The translations under genes and the position numbers were made by a program. A DNA stretch of 64,000 nucleotides from Flavobacterium potami (GTDB lineage Bacteria; Bacteroidota; Bacteroidia; Flavobacteriales; Flavobacteriaceae), in assembly GCF_020026915.1 (NCBI RefSeq), contig NZ_JAINUY010000003.1, positions 434,001-498,000 of the forward strand, written 5' to 3'. The notes under the pieces were generated by a model. It was given only the letters and a program-made list of their open reading frames with translations, was not told where the DNA came from and searched no databases. Below are positions 59,851-64,000 of the stretch, one piece after another. Position 1 is the stretch's first letter. Each line of letters begins with the position of its first letter.

Positions 59851-62800
59851 TTAGAATTTAAGATTAACATTAAGACTGAAATTTCTGGTTGTTGGTAAAG
59901 ATAAACTCTCCAAACCTTGTGCATTTCCTGTATTGAAAGCCGTTTCAGGATCAATATTTGGCGCATCTTTGTAGATAAAAAACAGGTTACGTCCAACAGC
60001 AGTAATACTTGCTCCTTCTAAACCTAATTTCTTTACAAATGATTTATTGAAATTGTAAGCCAGTTTTATTTCTCTCATTTTTACAAAAGTAGAGCTATAG
60101 ATATACGCTTCGCTGATATTGTAAGAAGCTTTGTAATACTCCTGCGCACTGATAACCTGAGTATTTGGAGCTCCATTTTCGTATACTCCGTTAAAAATCA
60201 TACCATCATCATAAACTGTTGTTCCTGCTGGCGCCGTTCCGTTTACTAACGTTTTTGTACTACCATTTATATAGTAATTTAAACCTCCATTTTCAGCATC
60301 ACGTCCTGGAAGTGTTTGAGCCAAAACTCCTGTATAAGTACCTGTTCTGTTTGTTCCCGAGAAAATTTCTCCTCCCACACTAGCATCTACAAGAAATGAT
60401 AATTCAATGTTTTTATACGTTAATGTATTCGTTACACCTGCTAAATAATCAGGAGTATAATGTCCTAAAACTTTCTTTTGAGGATCTGCTTTTGGTAAAC
60501 CATTCGCACCAACTACGATGTTTCCGCTGGCATCACGCAAATAAGCAGTTCCATAAAGTGCTCCGTAAGCTTGTCCTACAGACGCCAAAACGTCAACACC
60601 TCCTGAAGAACCAATTGTATAGTTTTGAATCTGTTTATCATAATCCAAAATTTCAACTTTACTTCTATTTCTAGAGTAATTGGCTCCAATATTCCATCTG
60701 AAGTTTTCTGTTTGAATTGGGCTTCCGTCCAATTGAAGTTCCAAACCTCTGTTGTTTATTTTTCCAGCATTGATCAACTGTGAATTATAACCGCTTGACG
60801 CTGTTGTTTTAATCTCCAGAATCTGATCAAAACTATTCGTGTTATAATAAGCAACATCAAAATGAAGTCTATTTTTCCAGAAAGAGGCTTCTAAACCAAC
60901 TTCGGTTGAGCGCGTGGTTTCTGGTTTCAAATTCTCATTTAATTTCTTTTGAGAAGAAGTCTGAATTGGATTTCCATCAAATGCCGTTTGGAAATTATAA
61001 ATCGTTGACAACTGATAAGGATCTGCATCATTACCAACTTCAGACCAACCTCCACGTAATTTTAAGAAATCTAAAGTATTGCTTTTCAATTTTAAGGCTT
61101 CAGACAAGATTAAACTTCCGTTAATAGACGGATAAAAATAAGAACGATTACTGCTTGGCAGTGTCGATGACCAGTCGTTACGTGCTGTAAGGTTTAGATA
61201 AGCATAGTTTTTATATCCAAATTGTGCTGAAGCATAAGCACTATATACTCTCAATCTTGACAAAGTATTCGATGATGTCAACGGATCTCTAGAATTCGTC
61301 AAAGTATACAAATCAGGTACTGCCAAACGTGGTGCTTTTTGATAATTGTTTGCATCGCTATGATTACGAATATTAAATCCGGCAAGAGCGTCTAAACTAA
61401 AATCATCGCTTAATTTTTTAGTGTATGTAAAAATACCTTCCGTATTTTGTTCGTTTACTGTGTAAGCATCCTCAGCATAAGATCCGAATGGAGTTCCGTT
61501 TGTACCATATTTAATGGTATATTTTCTTCTGTCATTATAATAATCAACTCCTGTACGGAATTTAAAATTAAGTCCCTCAGCCAATTTTGCATCCAAATGC
61601 ACGTCACCAATTATACGATTTCTCTGTTGACTTGTCGTATTGTAATAAGCATTCCAATAAGGATTGCTATAGTAGCTGTTGTTCCAGTTCACATCTCTAT
61701 TGTTTTGAAGCTCGTTGATATCAACTTGGCGTCCAAACCAAAGAAACTGAAGCATTACACCAGCAGCACGATTACCTGACGGACCACCTGGTAAAGTTGG
61801 AGCATTGGTTGTAATATAATTTGCCGTTACTCCTACTTTTATATTTTCTGAAATCTTGTAATTGGTATTAATAGTAAAGTTTGTTTTGTTTACCTCACTG
61901 TTAGGAACTGTTCCCAATTGTTTTTGGTTGTTTACCCCTAAACGGAAATCCGATTTATCGTCAGATCTTGCGATAGAAACACTGTTATCATAAGTTACTC
62001 CTGTATTAAAGAAATCCTTCACATTATTAGGATGCGCTACAAAAGGTACTGCTTCTCCGTTTGAGAAAAATTGAGGAATCAGACGTCCATCCATTTTTGG
62101 TCCCCAGCTTTCATCAACCCCATCATTAATTCCGCCTCCTTTACCATCTACAAAGCTGAATCTTCCGTTTGAACCTTGTCCGAATGTATTTTGAAAACTT
62201 GGCAATGTTGCTACTTGGGAGATTGTTATTCCAGAATTTACAGAAATTCCTAATCCTTTCTGACTTTTACCCGATTTTGTTGTAATCAAAACAACACCGT
62301 GAGCCGCACGAGATCCGTAAAGTGCTGCCGCGTTTGGTCCTTTTAATACCGTCAAAGTTTCAATATCCTGTGGATTCAAATCGGCAATTGCATTCTTAAA
62401 ATCACGAGTTGCTCCTCCAACACTTCCTAATTGAGAGTTATCTACCGGAACACCATCTACTACAAATAAAGGCTGATTGTTTCCTGCAATAGAAGTTTCT
62501 CCACGAATGATAATACGAGAAGATCCCATATCTCCCTGAGAATTTGTAATACGAACACCCGCTAATTTTCCGCTAAGACTGTTTAAAAAGTTGGTTTCTT
62601 TTGTGTCTGCAATATCTTTGTTTTTAAGTGCTTGCGTAGTATATCCTAAAGATTTTTTTTCTTTTGAAATACCCAAAGCCGTAACTACAACTTCTGATAA
62701 TTGATTTTGTTCCTCAGTAAGATCAATCACTACGGCATTTTTATCAACTATCACTTCTGCCCTTTTATATCCAAGATAACTTACTACTAAGGTGTACGGA

Positions 62801-63027
62801 AACTTTTGTCCTGTTTGGAAATAAAACTTTCCGTCAAAATCTGTTTGAACCCCGTGTGTAGTTCCTTTTATAATAACCGAAGCACCAATTACGGGCTCTT
62901 TTGTAACAGCATCTACAACTGTCCCTTCAAGTTTTGATTGGATTAACGGTGTAGTTTGCTGCGCGTTAACTCCTATGGAAATCAACAAAATACATAACCA
63001 TGTATATCTTTCTAATTTTTTTTTCAT
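59851..63027 (-). CDS. SusC/RagA-family TonB-linked outer-membrane receptor
   Basis: After a signal peptide (1-22) come a carboxypeptidase-D-like regulatory domain (about 30-113, LEGTVVDAVTKEPVIGASV), the SusC marker sequence, a plug domain (about 125-235, with LVVDGVPVDNSQLG and GSRAAHGVVLITTKSG) and a 22-strand barrel ending FSLNVNLKF. The 1058-residue protein imports the nutrient bound by SusD using TonB energy. It is the first gene of a two-gene operon. No anti-sigma/sigma pair is adjacent; the long leader upstream may carry the control. Confidence 0.94.
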   Translation of the reverse strand: MKKKLERYTWLCILLISIGVNAQQTTPLIQSKLEGTVVDAVTKEPVIGASVIIKGTTHGVQTDFDGKFYFQTGQKFPYTLVVSYLGYKRAEVIVDKNAVVIDLTEEQNQLSEVVVTALGISKEKKSLGYTTQALKNKDIADTKETNFLNSLSGKLAGVRITNSQGDMGSSRIIIRGETSIAGNNQPLFVVDGVPVDNSQLGSVGGATRDFKNAIADLNPQDIETLTVLKGPNAAALYGSRAAHGVVLITTKSGKSQKGLGISVNSGITISQVATLPSFQNTFGQGSNGRFSFVDGKGGGINDGVDESWGPKMDGRLIPQFFSNGEAVPFVAHPNNVKDFFNTGVTYDNSVSIARSDDKSDFRLGVNNQKQLGTVPNSEVNKTNFTINTNYKISENIKVGVTANYITTNAPTLPGGPSGNRAAGVMLQFLWFGRQVDINELQNNRDVNWNNSYYSNPYWNAYYNTTSQQRNRIIGDVHLDAKLAEGLNFKFRTGVDYYNDRRKYTIKYGTNGTPFGSYAEDAYTVNEQNTEGIFTYTKKLSDDFSLDALAGFNIRNHSDANNYQKAPRLAVPDLYTLTNSRDPLTSSNTLSRLRVYSAYASAQFGYKNYAYLNLTARNDWSSTLPSSNRSYFYPSINGSLILSEALKLKSNTLDFLKLRGGWSEVGNDADPYQLSTIYNFQTAFDGNPIQTSSQKKLNENLKPETTRSTEVGLEASFWKNRLHFDVAYYNTNSFDQILEIKTTASSGYNSQLINAGKINNRGLELQLDGSPIQTENFRWNIGANYSRNRSKVEILDYDKQIQNYTIGSSGGVDVLASVGQAYGALYGTAYLRDASGNIVVGANGLPKADPQKKVLGHYTPDYLAGVTNTLTYKNIELSFLVDASVGGEIFSGTNRTGTYTGVLAQTLPGRDAENGGLNYYINGSTKTLVNGTAPAGTTVYDDGMIFNGVYENGAPNTQVISAQEYYKASYNISEAYIYSSTFVKMREIKLAYNFNKSFVKKLGLEGASITAVGRNLFFIYKDAPNIDPETAFNTGNAQGLESLSLPTTRNFSLNVNLKF

Positions 63028-63407
63028 TACTTTGTTTTAGTTTAATAAATGAAGTGAGCAGAAAACGGATTACTCCACTTTTGCTTCCTTTCAGAGATGT
63101 ACAATTTCTTTTAAGCTTCACCATTTCTGTTCCAGCAGGAATGGTTTTTCTTTTATCTACACATTCGTTTTTTCATTTTTTTTTTCTTTTTGGATTAGTA
63201 TTAGTTGAGTTGGCATTTATAAATGATTCCACCTTTTAGAAGGTTTCCTCTTGCTAGAAAATTTTTGTGATTTTATTTAGCGGAAGAATTTTAATGACAC
63301 CAACACATAAGGCAAGAAGTGCCAAAAGTTGTCATTCGGGAAGTATAGTCGATGTGCTGTAATCTTAAAGTGTTCATTATTTTTTAAATTCTACTAATTT
63401 GATAGAA
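63028..63407 (-). promoter_or_regulatory. long structured leader upstream of susC
   Basis: From a -7 element at 63408-63415 to the susC start there are about 375 bases. On the minus strand they contain an inverted repeat AATGACA/TGTCATT (63293-63336) enclosing GGCA/TGCC, a second hairpin ACCATT..CTG/CAG..AATGGT (63120-63145), and a seven-codon ORF MKKRMCR (63153-63176). The plus-strand ORF over 63000-63239 looks non-coding. The leader could hold a cis-acting RNA, but I match it to no known riboswitch. Confidence 0.4.
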
Positions 63408-63415
63408 CAAAGGTA
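63408..63415 (-). promoter_or_regulatory. promoter -7 element (TACCTTTG) for susC
   Basis: On the minus strand the octamer TACCTTTG matches TAnnTTTG exactly. No good -33 TTTG lies at the usual distance, so the promoter may need an activator or be a chance match. Confidence 0.4.
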
Positions 63416-63605
63416 AATTAAAAATTTGAACATGAAAATTTTCTGCAATATTTTTGCAAAAAAAATGTTAATGAATTTTAAAAATAAATTTAAATTATTA
63501 AAAACGAGATACTTGAGCACTTAAACCAAAACTTCACTAAGTAAGTATTTTACTAAAAAGAATAGGATAAAACTTCTCAAAAGAGGTTTTAAAATAGTGA
63601 AAACG

Positions 63606-63649
63606 AAAAAGACCAAATCATTATCATAGCAACTATGACAGTGATTTGG
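63606..63649 (-). terminator. terminator of the isochorismatase-family gene
   Basis: Two stacked stems, CCAAATCA/TGATTTGG and TCATAG/CTATGA, are followed on the minus strand by TTTTT. They lie 33 bp past the stop codon at 63683. Confidence 0.8.
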
Positions 63650-63682
63650 CCTTCTTGAAAACTTATTTAAGAAAGTTACTTT

Positions 63683-64000
63683 TTAAAAAACAAACTGATT
63701 ATTAGAGGCATATTCATTACAAACTACTTCTACTTTAAAACCTAAATCTTTAGCAGTTCGCACCGTTGAATCATTAAGCATATTATTCATCATTCCGACG
63801 ATTGTTAGATGCTCAATTTTTTTCGTATTTAAATAATCGAATAAATCTGTTCCTGAAAAACTATTAGTGGTATTTTTTATAATGATTGTTTCTCCCTCCA
63901 AAGGAGCAACTTCTTCATAAATTTGAGCGCCATGAGTTCCTGAAACAAAAAATGAAGCACCTTTATGCAATGCAATATGTTGTATATGGATTACAGTTTT
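63683..64000 (-). CDS. isochorismatase-family protein, 5' end beyond the window
   Basis: The frame is open to the window edge, so the N-terminal part is missing; an apparent TTG start at 63970 is inside the gene, since the upstream codons already read VIHIQHIA, a conserved strand of the family. The visible 105 or so residues include FFVSGTHGAQIYEEVAPLEGE, KNTTNSFSGTDLF and VGMMNNMLNDSTVRTAKDLG. In active cysteine hydrolases the motif is xGMxTxxCVxxTxR; here the Cys position is Leu, so catalysis by the usual route is doubtful. It may be a binding protein or an altered enzyme. Confidence 0.8.
   Translation of the reverse strand, partial: KTVIHIQHIALHKGASFFVSGTHGAQIYEEVAPLEGETIIIKNTTNSFSGTDLFDYLNTKKIEHLTIVGMMNNMLNDSTVRTAKDLGFKVEVVCNEYASNNQFVF

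Noticed and set aside
63000..63239. 79-codon plus-strand ORF rich in Phe and Leu over the susC start
   Set aside because: It overlaps the susC 5' end and its A/T-rich leader in antisense, and its Phe/Leu runs come from poly-T tracts. No start signal supports it.

Overview
The window is low-GC DNA from a member of the Bacteroidota, most likely the family Flavobacteriaceae and probably Flavobacterium or a close relative. The evidence is a SusC/SusD pair, a type IX secretion (T9SS) C-terminal sorting domain, Tat-type Gfo/Idh/MocA sugar oxidoreductases beside DUF1080 proteins, AT-rich spacers, start sites mostly without a Shine-Dalgarno sequence, and promoters of the Bacteroidota form TTTG-N19-20-TAnnTTTG. 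I see no rRNA, tRNA, CRISPR array, transposase or phage genes. The species call is inference from gene content, not from a database search.

Layout. 1-4.7 kb: housekeeping and small genes (flavodoxin-fold reductase, aldehyde dehydrogenase, an acidic small protein, a lone receiver domain, a DUF1826-like protein). 4.8-9.95 kb: a minus-strand operon of two exported Gfo/Idh/MocA oxidoreductases, an ApbE flavin transferase and a double-DUF1080 protein, which fits an oxidative 3-keto-sugar route for cleaving glycosides. 10.5-16.9 kb: a tripartite RND efflux operon headed by a small exported protein. 17-32.1 kb: a polymorphic-toxin locus. Two paralogous outer-membrane barrels, a T9SS-sorted protein, a 3294-residue SpvB/TcdB-like/Rhs protein with a lipase-like C-terminal tip, and a small membrane protein (candidate immunity) lie in one direction with short gaps; further small membrane-protein genes, a gene remnant and REP-like repeats lie downstream.

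32.4-40.1 kb: redox enzymes with AraC-type regulators (aldo/keto reductase, SDR, iron-dependent alcohol dehydrogenase, luciferase-like monooxygenase). 40.2-46.9 kb: a molybdate ABC transporter operon (modA, a Mop-domain protein, modB, modC) next to a TonB-dependent receptor, a di-haem peroxidase and a small molybdopterin-domain protein with no cysteine. 47.3-51.1 kb: polyphosphate kinase, a lipoprotein and a YheT-like hydrolase. 51.17-52.06 kb: a promoter, two isoleucine-rich leader ORFs each followed by a terminator hairpin, and a solitary acetolactate synthase small subunit, which together read as a tandem attenuator. 52-57.5 kb: a DapA-like aldolase with a cupin, a sialate O-acetylesterase, a GNAT enzyme, and a Crp/Fnr regulator followed by two FNR-like boxes and a YddG-like exporter. 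57.5-64 kb: an L,D-transpeptidase-like protein, SusD, SusC with a long structured leader, and an isochorismatase-family gene cut by the window edge.

The strongest candidates for undescribed biology are the toxin operon with its dedicated surface components and the tandem isoleucine leader in front of a lone ilvN. Both are read from sequence only.
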